From positions 17,555,426 through 17,619,425 of the forward strand of contig NC_021700.1 of assembly GCF_000247815.1 (NCBI RefSeq): DNA of 64,000 bases. Direction: 5' to 3'. The notes under the pieces are model-generated. The model did no database searches, was not told the origin of the DNA, and saw only the letters and a program-made list of their open reading frames with translations. Positions 18,566-56,439 of the stretch are shown piece after piece; the first letter of the stretch is position 1; the number at the start of each line of letters is the position of its first letter. Made by a program: the position numbers and the translations under genes. Source of the stretch: Ficedula albicollis. Taxonomy: Eukaryota; Chordata; Aves; Passeriformes; Muscicapidae.

Positions 18566-21139
18566 AAAATATGAAATGCAACTTCTTAGACTCTAGCTGT
18601 GAATTAAGAAACTGGGCAAGAGAATGGTTTCATGCTTGAAGGAAGCTTTGTGTATTGGGTGAAAGAACGGAGTGATCAGTTCAGATTTTTCTGTCAGAGG
18701 CTAATCCATAACAAAACAGGTCTCAAAAGGCATAAAAAGGGAGAAAGAAGCTTTGGGTTTAAATCACAGAGGTTGCAGTACCAAAGGTTAGAGATCTTGA
18801 TTTTTCTGTAATAATAATTTAAACCTGGGGAATTTTTTCATGATTTGGTGCTTGTAGGGGATATTTTCAATTCAAAAATGCCATACTAAGAGATGTCAAA
18901 GCATAAATGTGTTTAGTAGTGTTTGGAGCTGATTTCTCACTGATTTCTCATGCCATGTTTTGCCTTGCAGTTTTGACTAAGATACAAAAGTGTTGTTAGT
19001 AAAGTTTGCAGATAGTAAAGAAAAGCAGGATATGTAACCATTATGAGTTGATCTGAAGCAGCAGGATTATAGTGCTGCAATGAGTCTGAGTTTATAATGT
19101 TTTCTAAAACACATGATTAAATAGCTTTTTCAGACATTTAATATATTACATGTACAGGTACATGTCAGGGTCACGGTCATCTTTTTTGAGTGTGAAGAAA
19201 GTATGAAAGTGAAGTTTTGTGCTTATTTTGTTCTCTTGCCTTCTCATGCCTGTGGATCATGGTATTACTTGCACTGTGTTCTGCGTTCTTTTACTTCCAG
19301 CACTACAGTAGTACAGGGATTATAACTATATTCTGCATTTTGGGGATGTAGCTGATTCCATAACAGTCCAGAAACATATTTACTTTCTTCCTAAACATGT
19401 TTTGTTAATCTTATTTAAGTAGATGTGTGTTTAACATCTAGTTCCAGCCATAGTTTTGAAAGGAGAAAGTGAACTAATGCTCTGAAGTAGTAGAGAGAAT
19501 CTTCTGATTTTCTGACAGGTGTGTATTCTGTACAGTATAGATTGAAGCCACTTCAGATTGAAACCACCTAAATCTGACAAATGTAAAATATTTTGATATG
19601 GCTACTCTCTTTTCAGTGAGAGCTCTATGTTTCTCTAGAGTTCAGTGCATGGATCCTCCTACCCTGCCCATCCATTTTGCTCACCTAGTTGCTTGCCATA
19701 CCAGAGACAGCTTGCTCTTGAGCAGCACAAAGGGGCACGAAGGCAACCGTTGTCTCATGATGTCTTGCTCGATGAAACATCTGATGCAAAATCATCTCTG
19801 AGTAGACCCTTGCAGTCCAAATAGACTTTGTAGTCATGCAGACAACGACCCGGAGAAGGAGGCTTGCTCCAAGACCTGTACAACAACTCTCTTTAAGCCA
19901 TAGCTTGGCTGTTTTTCCTTTGTCAGTGAAAAAAGAATGGGAAAGGACATGCCTGAAAGCAACATTATGTCTGGTAATATAACCAACATTTAGTTCTAGT
20001 GATACTGATAGCCTGACCTTTCCTTTAGTGAGCATTAGCAAATTGGATGCAATCATGTAGTTAAAGAAGTGACCCATGTGTAAAGATAAAGAAACTAAAT
20101 GTTGTTTTGTGCTTGTAACTTAAAGCTTTTTCTGTAAAAATTCTGTTTCTTTTATGGGATATGATACATTAATTAGTAAAAGAATACCTGTTTTTCAGCT
20201 TTTTTTATCTATCTGGGCATTTTTAACTCCAAGATTTATATAGAGGCTTATTTGTTTTTCTTGTTCAGAGAATAATGAGTTATACTCTATTTTTCCTATT
20301 AGTATCAAGCTCATGTTGTTGAAAGTTTGATTTAAATTCCAATGTAGCAGCATTTTATATTATAATACGTGAATAGTCAGTGTGCTGTTTTATAAGAAAA
20401 GCAAAGGATTTCTCAAAACATGTTTTGCATCTGTAGCTCCAGAGTGTACTAAGCAAAATAACTGTTATCAGCAGTTATTAGCAGAAATGACTTTTCCTGA
20501 TCACTATGTCCTTCAGAATTTTAGAACAAAAGTATCTTATCCTTTTATGCCTACATTTGCTGTTAAGAGACTGAAAGAGGAAAAATGGCTTTCATGCTTT
20601 TTCCAGTTGGTTTGAAGTTTTTAAATTAACAACTCGTTTTATGTGATGATGGTTTTTTTTTTTACATTATAGTGTTTTTAGAACAAGTTTCTGTGGTCAA
20701 CCGTTGATACAGTATTTTGAGAGGCTCACCATGTGGCTCCTTCAGATATGTCTGTAAGCTTAGTAGTTTTCTGAATAGATATGCATTGTTTGAATTTATT
20801 TACTTTAAGTGGTGTTAGTAGATTATGATACCATTAAGTTTCCTGGTAGGCCATCATAATTTAAAATACATATAGGTTTATTTTCCAGGAAAATGTAGAC
20901 TTAACACCTGTTTTGATCAAGTTATATTTAAAGGTAAATGTTTAAAATTCTATTAATCCTGCTCTGAGGTTCAACTGTCTATTTTTAGCTCAGTTAAAGA
21001 CTGTGGTTTGTGAAATCATTGTGCCCAGGATCTTTCATTACACTGTCTGTCATTTTTCCTGAGGATGGGCTTGTCAGTGTTTAAGTCATAGGGGTTAAAG
21101 AGTTAAAAAAACCATTAGCTGTCCCTCAAATTTGAGAAA
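18566..21139. other. No gene recognised (candidate intron 1)
   Basis: No exon, RNA gene or clear mobile element was seen. The open frames at 19598-20077 and 20382-20615 have no similarity I recognise and lack convincing splice context. Confidence 0.5.
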
Positions 21140-21583
21140 GGCAAATGCAGGGACTGGGAGAATGAAGACCCTAAACCCACTTTAGGAGATGATCGATTCT
21201 GAGACCATCTAAGGAACCTGAATGTGCACAGATCCGTGTGATCCAATAAAATTCATCTGTGGGTCCTGAGGGAGGTGGTAGAAGAAGCTGCTAAGCCACT
21301 ATACATAATTTTTGAAAAATTGTGGCCATCAAATTATGTCCCTGATGACTGAAAAAAGGGAACTATAACCCCCATTTTAAAAAGAGAGAACGCAGAAGCC
21401 GTGTGGAACTGCAGACCAGTCAGTCTCTCCTCAGCCAGGAAAAACCATGGAGCAGATTCTCCTGGAAACTATGATAAGGCACATCGAAAACAAAGAGGTC
21501 ATTGGTGACAACCAACATGGATTTACTAAGGGCAAATTATGCCTGGCAAATTTGGTGGTCTTTTATGATGAGGTGCTACAGTT

Positions 21584-22288
21584 TTGGTGAAGAAGGGAAG
21601 AGCAATTCCCATTGTATACCTGGACTTAAGCAAAGAATTTGCCACTGTCCCACTTGCCATCCTTGTTTCTATATTGGGCAGATGTGGATTTGATGGATGG
21701 ACCACTCAGTGGATAAAGAACTGGCTGGATGGCCACACACACAGGGTTGTGGTCAATAACTCATTGTCTACATGGAGACCAGTGACAAGTGGTGTCCCTC
21801 CAGGGTTGGTCCTGGGGCTGATACTTTTCCACACCTTTGTCAGTGATATGGACAGTGGCATCGAGCCACCCCCAGCAGGTTTGAGCTCAGACACTGAGCT
21901 GGGTGGGGCAGTCAGCACAGGGGAGGAAGGGATGTCATCCACAGGGATCTGGACAGGCTTGAGAGGGGGGACCATGCAAACCCCAGGGAGTTCAGCAAGG
22001 CCAAGTGCCAGGTCCCCTCAGGGGTCAGTCCTGGGGCTGATACTGTTCCACACCTTTGTCAGTGACATGGACAGTGGCATCGAGGCACCCCCAGCAGGTT
22101 TGAGCTCAGACACTGAGCTGGGTGGGACAGTCAGCACAGGGGAGGAAGGGATGTCATCCACAGGGATCTGGACAGGCTTGAGAGGGGGGACCATGCAAAC
22201 CCCAGGGAGTTCAGCAAGGCCAAGTGCCAGGTCCTGCACCTGTGCTGGGGCCATCCCAGACACACCCACAGGCTGGGCACAGAAGTGA
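21584..22288 (+). pseudogene. CR1 reverse transcriptase remnant
   Basis: A 234-codon open stretch covers the reverse transcriptase palm region of CR1 ORF2 and then a second copy of part of it, caused by the 219-base internal duplication. The start ATG is internal to the domain, the catalytic Asp-Asp motif is not intact, and the upstream frame is broken. It is a mobile-element fossil, not a host gene. Confidence 0.85.
21811..22247. repeat. 219-bp tandem duplication inside CR1
   Basis: The block starting 'cctggggctgatac' at 21811 recurs at 22029-22030 (offset 219) and stays nearly identical through 'gttcagcaaggccaagtgccaggtcc'. It therefore duplicates the distal reverse transcriptase segment of this CR1 copy after insertion. 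Confidence 0.85.
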
Positions 22289-23004
22289 CTGAGAGCAGCC
22301 CTGTGGGGAAGGACTTGGGGGTGGTGGCTGATGGAAAACTCACCACGAGCCAGCAGTGAGTGCTCCCAGCCCAGAAAGCCAAGGGAATCCTGGGCTGTGT
22401 CCAAATCAGCATTGGCCAGCAGATTGAGGGAGGGGACTGTGCTGCTTTGCTCTGCTGAGATCCCACCTGGAGCACTGCATCCAGCTCTGGGGTCCCCAGC
22501 ACGATGACAAGGAGTTGTTAGAGCAAGTCCAGAGGAGGGCCAGGAGCTTGATAGGAGCACTGGAGCACCTCCCCTATGAAGGCAGGCTGAGCAAGGTGGG
22601 GCTGTTCAGCCTGGAGAAGAGAAGGTTTTGTGGGAACCTCATAGACAGCTTCCAGTACCTGAAGGGGCCTACAGGGAAACTGGAGAGGAATTCTCTGACA
22701 GGAGCTGGAGTGACAGGGCAAGGAGGAATGGGAACACAGAATGGGTACCCACTGAAAAAGGGAAAATTTAGCTAGATAATAGGAAGAAATTCTTTTCTGT
22801 GAGGGTGGTGAGATACTGGAACAAGTTGCTCAGAGATGTTGTGGATGCCCCATTCCTGGAAGTGTTTGAGGCCAAGTTGGATAGGGCCTTGAACAATCTG
22901 ATCTATTGGGCGGTATCCCTGAACATGGAAGGGACAGTTAGGATTAGATGGTCTTCAAGATCCCTTCCAACCCTTAACATTCTGTGGTCCAATGATTCTA
23001 TGAC

Positions 23005-24352
23005 ATGCTGTCTTTACATTTATGGATGTGGCATGTTCTTTATTCTTGGTGTAACATCTACACTGTATGCAGAGGCATGTAGTTGATGTAATTAAAAACA
23101 ATCTCAGAATTGGATCTGAATGGAAAATGGCTTCATGTCCTGAAATGGGGAAGAAGGGCAATTAAGGAATGGTCTTAAATATAATACGGGGAAAAGTCTC
23201 ATGAATCAATTTTTTAATCACTTGAAGACAATTGTGTTCATATTTGTTAAGTCATCAGAATTTAGCTTTTATAGGCATCTTTAAGTGAAACACTTAGGCA
23301 CATATGGTGTAGTGTTTATTACTTTTACATATACAACCTCTTCAGTAAACAGCTAATGAGCTATTTTGTCATGTATCATGTATCAGTGTCCTGGCAAGCA
23401 CCTAAGATTTAAGCAACATCATGACCTGCTGAGTCACTACCTTGGTTTCTGGCAGGTAGTAACTAGCAGCCGCTATGCCAAATAAACAGCTGCTAAATGA
23501 CACTGGAGAAAGCAGAAGCAGGAGGACTGAACCAAATGAACAGCTCACATCTGGGAAAAGTCACAGAGGTCTCTTTCCCCAGTTCTCTCCTCTATTTCAC
23601 CAACTCAGATGCCTGTCTGATCGTGTAGCAAGTTGCTTACATTTTTTAATACTTCTTTTTCTTACTCTTCTGCTATTTTAGCAAGTGGAAATGACTTATT
23701 GTGTGGCTGAGTACTAGAGAAAGACTAGAAGAGGGGGGGAAAGGTACAGAATGGATACAGGATGAGGAACACCCACTGAGTGTGGATGGAATCTTCAACT
23801 ATTTAAGCTCTCTGGTGTGTGTGAAACTAGAATTTTTCAAAGGCTTCTAACTTGGCATGGCAGCCAGTTCGTGCATGCCTGTTCATGCAGTGCTGTGCTC
23901 TACTGTGGTGGGATATGTCACGGTATGTGGTATTTTCAGCTCAAGCATTATTCAAAAATGTTTTCATGATTTGCCAATGCTTCTGAGTTAGAATTCCTTC
24001 CTAAAAAAAGCATGGGATTGCTGGAGCTAGTTAAAGGAATATGATAAAAATGTTTTTTGCTTTATTCTTGGAAACAGCTGAACTATTTTGCCTGAAATGC
24101 AGCCTCCTCTGTCTCATATCCCCTCAAAAACAGCAAATCCAAATGTAGGATATCAGCAGAAGCTTTCTCTCTTATTGTGGGGAATAAACGAGGAGTATGT
24201 GCCTGCTGGGCTGTGATCTTCTTGACATAGTGGAGATGAGGTGGGATGGTTCTTGTGGCCTGAGTGCTGGAATGGAAGGATACAGGTTATTTAGGAAGGG
24301 CAGGCAGGGGAGGTGAAGCGATGGTGTCGCCTCCTATGTCAGTGACCAGTTG
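23005..24352. other. No gene recognised (candidate intron 1)
   Basis: No exon, RNA gene or clear mobile element was recognised between the long CR1 copy and the minisatellite. Confidence 0.5.
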
Positions 24353-25643
<1,291 letters not shown>

Positions 25644-25759
25644 GAGGGTGGGGACCAGGGACATTATAGTGCAAGCTGGCTGACAGAAAGGCTGACCAGA
25701 TGACACTCTCTACAGACAGATATGAGCAGCCTTGTGTTCATAAACTGTGCTGTTCATGA

Positions 25760-26380
25760 GGATCTTCAACCTCCCCAGTATCTGTTGGAGGGACAAAACA
25801 GCTGGCCATAAGCAATCCAAGAGGTTTTTTGAATCTGTTGTTGGTAACTTCCAAGTGACAGTGGAGTCAATGAGGAGAAGGGCTATGATGGACTGTGTTG
25901 TAACCAACAAGGATGGGCTGGTGGGAAGGTGAAGCTCAGGGGCAATCTTGACTGCCATGACTGTGAAATGCTGGAGTTCAATTGAGATCCTGGACTCAGA
26001 GGAGCAGGCTTCAGCCTCTTCAGGAAACTGCTTGGCAGAATACCATGGGATAAAGCCCTGGAGGAAAGAGGGGCCCAAGAAATCTGGGTCATATTCAAGG
26101 ATCAACTTTTTCAAGCTCAGGATTGATGCATTCCAACAAAGAGGAGGTTGGTCCAAAACAGTGGGAGGCCTGCTTGGATGAACTCAAACACAAAAAGGAG
26201 GTATGTACAGCATGGAAGCAGGGACAGGTAGCCTGGCAGGAATACAAAGAGCAGCCAGAGATCCAGTTAGAAAAGCTAAAAATCCTGATAGAATTAAATC
26301 TGGCTAGGGACATCAAGGGCAATGAGAAAAGCTTCTGGTGTTGTGCTGGTACAGAATACTTGGAACAATTACTGTTATTT
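25760..26380 (+). mobile_element. CR1 LINE ORF2 fragment (endonuclease/linker part)
   Basis: Conceptual translation gives CR1 ORF2 words in order: 'WRDKTAGHKQSKRFFESV', 'RRRAMMDCVVTNKDGLVG', '[11 protein letters not shown]', '[21 protein letters not shown]' and '[17 protein letters not shown]'. These match the region between endonuclease and reverse transcriptase. Frameshifts separate the words, so it is inactive. It may be the 5' part of the element that continues at 27240, split by about 860 bases of unrelated DNA. Confidence 0.85.
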
Positions 26381-27239
26381 TTAACTGCCATAAATAGTGT
26401 AATTCATTTTTATTTATTTGAGAACAAGAACATACCCCCTACATGAATAAGTAGTAATATATTCTCTTTATGTAATGGCTTTTTTTCTTGTTGGTACACA
26501 TCTTGCTACTCCTGTATTTTAAGAGTATGTCACTGGACAAACTCCTCCCTTATTTTTCTTTGTATCCCACATGTCCTTTTAATTTTTCTCCTATTTTTTA
26601 CTGTTACAGCAAAGTTTATAAAATGCTTCCCAAGACAAACTTAAAATAATACTTAAGTTGATTTCTGACACAAATTGAGCTCAAAGCATTGTTTTTACTA
26701 TGTTTTTCTCTTTTAGATTACTGTCAAGTTTGCTTTTTTAGCAAATCCAAAGAGTTTTTGTGGAACGAACCATAGCATAGGGCATAACCCCCACTGCCTA
26801 CATCCCACTTAGATATCTGTCCAGTAATCTGGTGTACACCTTCTTCCTGGCATTATCTGAACCTGTGGGAGGAGGAGTTAAACTTTGTTGGGATTGAAAG
26901 CTACTGGTGTGCCTGTTTTAGGGAGATAGTGTTTGCTTCCCACCTGCAGTCTTCCTGAGAGACAGTTTTGATGGAGAGCTGAAATTCCAGACAAATCTGA
27001 AAATCTAATATGAAACATGGACCCTAATTAGCTGCAGAAGAGTAATGCCCATCTACTGCTTATGAGCAGAGCTACTTGTGCAGGAAGTAGGAATACTGTG
27101 CTCTAGGCCCTCCTGTGTTGAAGGGGATCTGATACCTCTGTATTCTACAGGCAGATCTTCTATTTACTAGCCAAAGGAGTAGTGTGGGTTGCCATTCATG
27201 CTGGAGTTGGGCCACTTTACAGACAGACGTTCTTCCAGT
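26381..27239. other. Unrecognised DNA between two CR1 parts
   Basis: This A/T-rich stretch does not match CR1 as far as I can tell. It may be an insertion that split one CR1 element, or older flanking DNA between two insertions. Confidence 0.4.
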
Positions 27240-28293
27240 CAGGCTGATGAAGCCTGATGGATGGGCTGGATGACCGGTGAGGTTAATTGAAAACTGGCTT
27301 AATAAATGTACCCACGGGGTGGTTATCAGTGATGGAGTCCATCTGGAGGCAAATCACTGGTGTGTACCCCAGTGGGCATTACTGGATCCAGTCCTGTTCA
27401 ACATTTTCATTAATGTTCTGGATTAGAATGCTCTGGCAGAGCCTGCCTTCAGTGAGTTTGGCCATGGCACAAGACTGGAAGGGATGACTAATACACCAGA
27501 GGGTTGAGCTGCTGTCCACAGTGACCTTGGCAAGCTGGAGAAATGGGCTGGCAGGAACTTCATGAAGTTCAATAAGGAGAAGTGCCAAATCCTTCATTGT
27601 GGGAGGTTCAACCCCAGACTGCAGTACAGGGTCCTTGCCAGGTGGAAGGCAGCTTTGCAGAAAATGCTTTGGTGATTCCTGACACGCAGTAGAACATGAG
27701 CCAGCAATGTGCCCTTGAGGCAAAAAATGCTGGTTTCTTGGGCTGTATTAGGACTGCAACCAGCAGGTCAAAGGAGATGATCCTGTCCTTCTATTCAGCA
27801 CTGCTGAGCCCATACTTGGAGTATTTAGTCCAGTTCTGGGCTCCCGATAGCGAGAGACATGGACATACCAGAGAGAGCTCAGGGAATAGCCACAATGACA
27901 ATTAATGTGCTGGAGTATCTGCCTTATGGGAGCTGAAACTATTCATCTTGGAGAAGAGAAAGCTCAGAGGAGATCTCATCAGTACCTGAGAGGAGGGTGC
28001 AAAGAGGGCAGAGCCAGAATCTCTCCAGTGATAGGACCAGAGGCACTAGGCATAAACTGAAAAACAGGAGGTTTCTTCTGAACATGAGGAAATACTTTTT
28101 TTGCTGTGAGAGTGAATGAGTAGTGGAGCAGGTTACACAGAAAGTGTATGGACTCTCTGTCAAGGGAGATCTTCCAAAGTTGTCTGGACACGGTCCTGGG
28201 GAACTGGCTCTAGGAGGCTCTGTGTAAGCAGGGAGCTTGGATCAGATAGTCTGTAGGGGTCCCTTCCAAACTAACATTCTGTGATTCTGTAAG
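27240..28293 (+). mobile_element. CR1 LINE, late reverse transcriptase to 3' end
   Basis: The fragment carries CR1 sequence from the 'ggctggatgaccggtgaggttaattgaaaactggctta' region through 'ttcaacattttcattaatgttctgga'. It ends with the CR1 tail 'gggtcccttccaaactaacattctgtgattctgt'. Stops and frameshifts are frequent. Confidence 0.87.
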
Positions 28294-28776
28294 TGCTGAC
28301 AGCAGCACTCGAGGCAAGGAAAGTGTTTGATTTTTGTAATATTTTCTTATGGAATACTAGATTCATCAGTCCTTTTAGAAGAAATCAATCTACTACTTTG
28401 CTTTCCTCCTTCTTAACATAGAGTCTGAGATTTTTTGGCTGCACAGTAGTTCTGTAGTTCTTTTCTTCAAAAAGAAGAGCCTTTTCTTCAAAAACGAGAG
28501 GTGCCTTCCTTTGTCTTTGCAGAGTGCACTCAGTTGTCAGGGACACTAAACAGGGAAAAAAACCAATATGAACTTGCCCTCTTTTGGGTGAAAGGTGACC
28601 TGGACTGCTGTCTGCTTCCTGAACAGTTTCTTTATTAGGTGGTGGTGAACAAGATAGGCAGATCATTCCTTCTCCAGCAATCTTTCATTTTCAAAAGAAT
28701 TTGCTGAATGAATCTCCTTAGAAAAGACTGGGCAGGCTGAATGTCAAGTGAATGGAGATAGATTTCTTACCAGTTA
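28294..28776. other. Nothing recognised
   Basis: Short unannotated stretch between a CR1 tail and the 1,276-bp duplication. The minus-strand open frame at 28385-28666 has no similarity I recognise. Confidence 0.45.
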
Positions 28777-29105
28777 TTTAAATGGTCCTTGCAAAGTAAA
28801 ACACTTGTGTGGATTGGGGTGCCCTCAGCAGTGTTTTAGGTACATGTATCTTTCTCTTTGTTATACGAAATTTATGGAACTTGTCTTAGTAAAGCTGCAT
28901 CAAATTTCTCCATTGTACAGGAAAGTAGCACTTAGACAAAGTAATACTTCACTTGAATACAAGTGAGAAAAGCTGAGTAACATTATTAACTCATACGCAA
29001 ATGCTAACAAAGTATCAAAAAGGCATTTTCACTTTGCTTTTAAAAATAAAAACCGTTGTTTTTATTTTATGACAGCATTTTCTGCCCATTCTTATTGAGA
29101 AGGAA

Positions 29106-52348
<23,243 letters not shown>

Positions 52349-52998
52349 CGTGAGAAAACTTCATTGTAAAATCCTCGTGTGAGATATCCCTTGGCACTGC
52401 TGCTCATAGGCATTCATATATTCTACCGTGGCTGATCTCAGTTAATTTGGATGGGAACACCCTCTTCCTTCAAATAGCTGTGAAGTAATTTTTTACACTG
52501 TATGTGTACATGTCAGAGTGCACTTTCAGTGTGGATGTTTGGGGTTCTTGTTGGTTTGCTTTTTTGTTTTGGTTTGTTTTTTTACCAGACATGCCAGTAA
52601 TGAGGCAAAAGAAATAGCTTTTGTTATTTCTTCTTAGTTCTCCTGTATCAACCTGCTAAAACAAACCAATATTTGCTGCAGGAGCATCCAGCAGTACAAG
52701 CAGCTCATTTCCTTCTCCCCACACAACCAGTTTCCAAGGCTCAGCTCTGATGGGGAAACATGGGCGAACTCGAACCGTCAGAATCTGCTGAATCCTTCCT
52801 TCAGTTACATGAAGAAGAAATACTTTCCTGTTCTTATTTCCCTTGATTGTTTTTTATCCGGTTTTATATATCGTGTTCCTCTTGTTTTACAAATATTTTC
52901 TGGATTTCAGAAGTTGTCTTTTGTTATCCTGACTCCTGAATTAATAGTTTGGCTTATCGTTTCTTGTCTTTAATAAGAGCATATTTGCTATGTTATCT

Positions 52999-53396
52999 GC
53001 ATTTTGGAAAATGTGTTATGCTTGCTATGTTGCTTTCCTTTCCTTGCTCATGTTTTTAATAGTCCTCAGCATTTTGTGCTGTTTTTGTTTCTCCTGTTTG
53101 TTTCCTGCTTTTTAAAACTGCTTACTGAAGACCAATTTCTTATCTTCTTGTTCCTGTGCTTCTAATTTGTTTCAATTTAAAACTGTGTTTCCCAGTTGCA
53201 TTTTGGAAAATGTGTTATGCTTGCTATGTTGCTTTCCTTTCCTTGCTCATGTTTTTAATAGTCCTCAGCATTTTGTGCTGTTTTTGTTTCTCCTGTTTGT
53301 TTCCTGCTTTTTAAAACTGCTTACTGAAGACCAATTTCTTATCTTCTTGTTCCTGTGCTTCTAACTTGTTTCAATTTAAAACTGTGTTTCCCAGTT
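52999..53396. repeat. 199-bp tandem duplication in the probable 3' UTR
   Basis: The block starting 'gcattttggaaaatgtg' at 52999 recurs at 53198 (offset 199) and runs to 'cccagttg'. Only one difference was seen ('ctaatttg' versus 'ctaacttg'). Confidence 0.92.
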
Positions 53397-53498
53397 GAGA
53401 TTTTGATATTTTGAACTGAAAAAAAAATCAACTAAATATGTCATCTTGTGTTAGAGTAAGCACTAAGAGTTAGGAAATTATTTTTCAGGGAGGTAATG

Positions 53499-53504
53499 AA
53501 TAAA
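53499..53504 (+). terminator. Candidate polyadenylation signal of IL31RA
   Basis: AATAAA in the context 'gtaatgaataaacactaag', about 1,150 bases after the stop codon. It is supported only by motif and position. Confidence 0.35.
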
Positions 53505-53520
53505 CACTAAGTCTATAAAA

Positions 53521-55384
53521 TCTTCACAGATACTCTCTGGTAATTGATTTAGGATTAGGTATTTCTACATGAAGGATATATAATTTGTCATTTGTTTTAT
53601 AATTTTGTTAAGTCATAAATCTAGTTGTAGTTTCCATTTTACAAATCAGCAATCAAGCAGTAAAACACCCAATCACACTAATTTTTTTAACAAGAAAGAG
53701 GCCATTATTAGAAAACTCTTACTGAAATACTCTGCTAAATAACAGGTTTAAAAAGATGGAGAGTCTAAGTAAATTGTATTATAAGGGGGTGTTCAGTATA
53801 ACACATATAGGGGATATGGTAATTTTAAGACTTTGAACTATTTTTACAGTACTTAGAGGTGTGATGTCATTATTCATGTTTGCACAAGACTGTAGTTTGC
53901 ACAACTACAGATCTCTTCCAGGGTAAAAAAGATACAGGAGTTATGGGGATAGAAAAATGAGAGACAAATGTGAATAGGATTAGAAAGCCTTTCCTTTCTG
54001 TGCAGGAAGAGGAGTGGAAGAATGGAAAATACATTGTAAGTATGAATGAGGAGGCTGAGCCTTTCCCTGGATGCAGTGGCTATTACTTGCATTGTTTTGG
54101 GGAAAACAATGTAAAGTTTTCCATTTAGGAAGCTGCTTTAACTTAGAACAATGTTCCTCTAATTGCCCAGAAAGGATTGGAAAACAATTTCTGCAAATGT
54201 TCCTTATCCAGAATCATTGATTTCCCTCTCTCGTGTTTGTTGGATCACTTTCTCCACCAGTGCTCCAAGATGAAATGCATATATATTTGCTCTTATAAGC
54301 CTTGCTCACTTAGGTAAGACATACTCTGAAATTAGGACAAATCTTTGGTTAGATCAGTGCTTTTTTCTGCTGCTTCATTTGGTTCTAGACTTCTCACTCA
54401 CAGCTATGTTATTGTCTCCCAGGCTCAGAACTCACTGATTCCATCACAGCAGTTTTTTTCTCTTAAATCTCAGTGTTTATTTTAATATCACAATGTATAA
54501 AAATGAACAGAGATATTTTGGGCCTTTCTAGAAATTGTTTAGCAGCCATATGAAAGCTGCATATTCTGAGTTGCATGTTTGAGACTGTAAAAAGTAAAAA
54601 TAACACAACCTTTAAGGGATTATTGAGAGGTTCTTGCTAGGTGGCTCAGGCAGGTTATCCTTGTCATAATTCTTAGGCTTTGGAGGCTGAATATATCCTT
54701 TTTTAATCCCACTTTATTTCCTTCTCTACTGTTATTCTGCTTTTCTCTCCTAATTTTTCTGCTTTCCTTCCCCAGGATTTTCTCAGAAAAAGCAAAATGC
54801 TAGAAGTGGGCTCAATGCATTCCAGAAAGTAAGGCTGCCTTTTGCACATGCTTTGGAATGAAAGATTCTGGCACTTGGTTTGTTTTGCTTTGGGAGTTGT
54901 ACTCTTTCTGACCTTTTGCAGTTTGTCTTTCAAACTAACACTGTGAACCATTAAAAAATTAAAAATGAGAAAACGTGTAAAATTTTTTATTGATTTATAC
55001 TAAATACACAATTTATACATTATAGATTTTCATATTCACATAGAATAGGTCTCACTTTGGACTGCTGTTTTATAGGATCACAAGAGAGTGCGCTTTAGTC
55101 ATAGTAATTTTCTGTGGCCACAGTTTGCATTGGTAACTTTCTCTGAATGTTCAACAACAAAAATATTATTCCACTTAGGTTGCTTTTCAGGCAAGAAAAA
55201 TAAGTTTCCAAGTCAGTTTGTTAATGAAACAGGTACTTACTAATTCCTCTGAGCAGACAGTGGTCTGAAAAAATCAAAAGGAACTCAGTCCAGGTGTTGT
55301 TTTTTAAGGCCGAAAACTAATGAGCGTTTCTCAAATTATAGTGTGGCTGGCGAGGGAGTGTGGGATGCACCACTACAATCCACC
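53521..55384. other. No gene recognised
   Basis: A/T-rich DNA downstream of IL31RA. No coding exon on either strand was recognised; in particular no IL6ST coding sequence, which lies tail-to-tail with IL31RA in mammals, is visible. Confidence 0.5.
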
Positions 55385-56141
55385 CCACGACAAAAGCCAG
55401 CTCCTCTGGGCACGCTACCCCAGGCAGCCCTACAGCCTTGGGACAGGGTGGCTGGAAAGCTGTGCCGTGGAAAAGGACCTGGGGGTGCTGGTGGCAGCAG
55501 CTGAACATGAGCCAGGGTGTGCCCAGGGGGCCAAGAAGGCCAATGGCATCCTGGCCTGGGTCAGCAATGGTGTGGGCAGCAGGAGCAGGGCAGGGATTGT
55601 CCCCCTGTGCTGGGCACTGCTGAGGCCACACCTCGAGTGCTGTGTCCAGCTCTGGGCCCTGAGTGCAAGAAAGACACCGAGGGGCTGGAGTGAGTGCAGA
55701 GAAGGGCAATGGAGCTGGGGCAGGGTCTGGAGCAGCAGTGCTGTGAGGAGCAGCTGAGGGGGCTGGGGGTGTTTATCCTGGAGAAAAGGGGGCTCAGGGG
55801 TGACCTTACTGCTCCCTGCAACTGCCTGAAAGGAGAGTGTGGCCAGGTGGGCTTGGCCTATTCTCCCAAGAAACAAGGGGTATAATAAGAGGAAATGGCC
55901 TCAAGTTTTGACAGGGAGGGTTTTGATTAGGTGTTAGGAAAAGTTTCTCTACCAAAAGGCTTGTCAAGCACTGGCCAGGCTGCCCAGGTAAGTGTTGAAG
56001 TCACCAGCTTGGGGGTGTTTAAAAGATGTATGGATGTGCCTCTTGGGGACATTGTAAATGGCGAACTTGGCAGAGCTGGGTTAACAGTTGGGCTCTATGA
56101 TCTTACAGGTACCTTCCAACCTAAAGTCATCCATGATTATA
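55385..56141 (+). mobile_element. CR1 LINE 3' fragment
   Basis: A CR1 3' region running to 'accttccaacctaaagtcatccatgattatat'. Its central 331 bases (55475-55805) are almost identical to 11123-11453, whereas its two ends are much more degraded. It is 5' truncated. Confidence 0.88.
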
Positions 56142-56439
56142 TAGGCACATGTAAAACATAATCCACTATATTGATGTTATGTTTTTCCCCAGGGCACAAA
56201 AGAGCTGAGAACTTAATGAGACCTGAAATCTGGTCAGACTTCTTGTAGGTGCAGCCATGCATACCATTCCTGAGCACAAAGCTTACATTAGAATCACCTC
56301 TGTGGTTTTCTAACTGTTAGGAATGCATGACATGTTGTTGGCTCTTTGCAAGTATTGGGATCAATGCTATATGTATAATGTAAAAATAGCATTTCTATAT
56401 GGATATAGTCTTGGTTAATAGTAAAAGTTAGACATAAGT

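Larger units (their letters stand above)
21140..23004 (+). mobile_element. CR1 LINE, long fragment with reverse transcriptase relic
   Basis: This is the longest CR1 piece in the window. The frame around 21584-22010 encodes reverse transcriptase motifs (VYLDLSKEFATVPL, FDGWTTQWIKNWLDGHTHRV, SGVPPGLVLGLILFHTFVSD). The ADDTKLGG block is degraded to SSDTELGG and is followed by frameshifts, so the enzyme is not functional. The 3' region ends in 'cccttccaacccttaacattctgtgg' plus 'atgattctatgac'. It contains an internal 219-base duplication. The element begins upstream of the fingers region and is 5' truncated. Confidence 0.9.
52349..53520 (+). other. IL31RA: Probable IL31RA 3' untranslated region
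   Basis: Sequence after the stop codon is T-rich and non-coding. The first good AATAAA hexamer in a plausible place is at 53499-53504, which would give a 3' UTR of about 1.2 kb. The end is inferred; later polyadenylation is possible. The region contains a 199-base tandem duplication. Confidence 0.45.

Noticed and set aside
19685..20077. 130-codon minus-strand frame
   Set aside because: No recognisable domain, no supporting splice signals and no codon pattern that convinced me; left unannotated.
21584..22288. Candidate host gene with reverse transcriptase motifs
   Set aside because: It is a CR1 LINE fossil with a degraded catalytic motif and an internal duplication.
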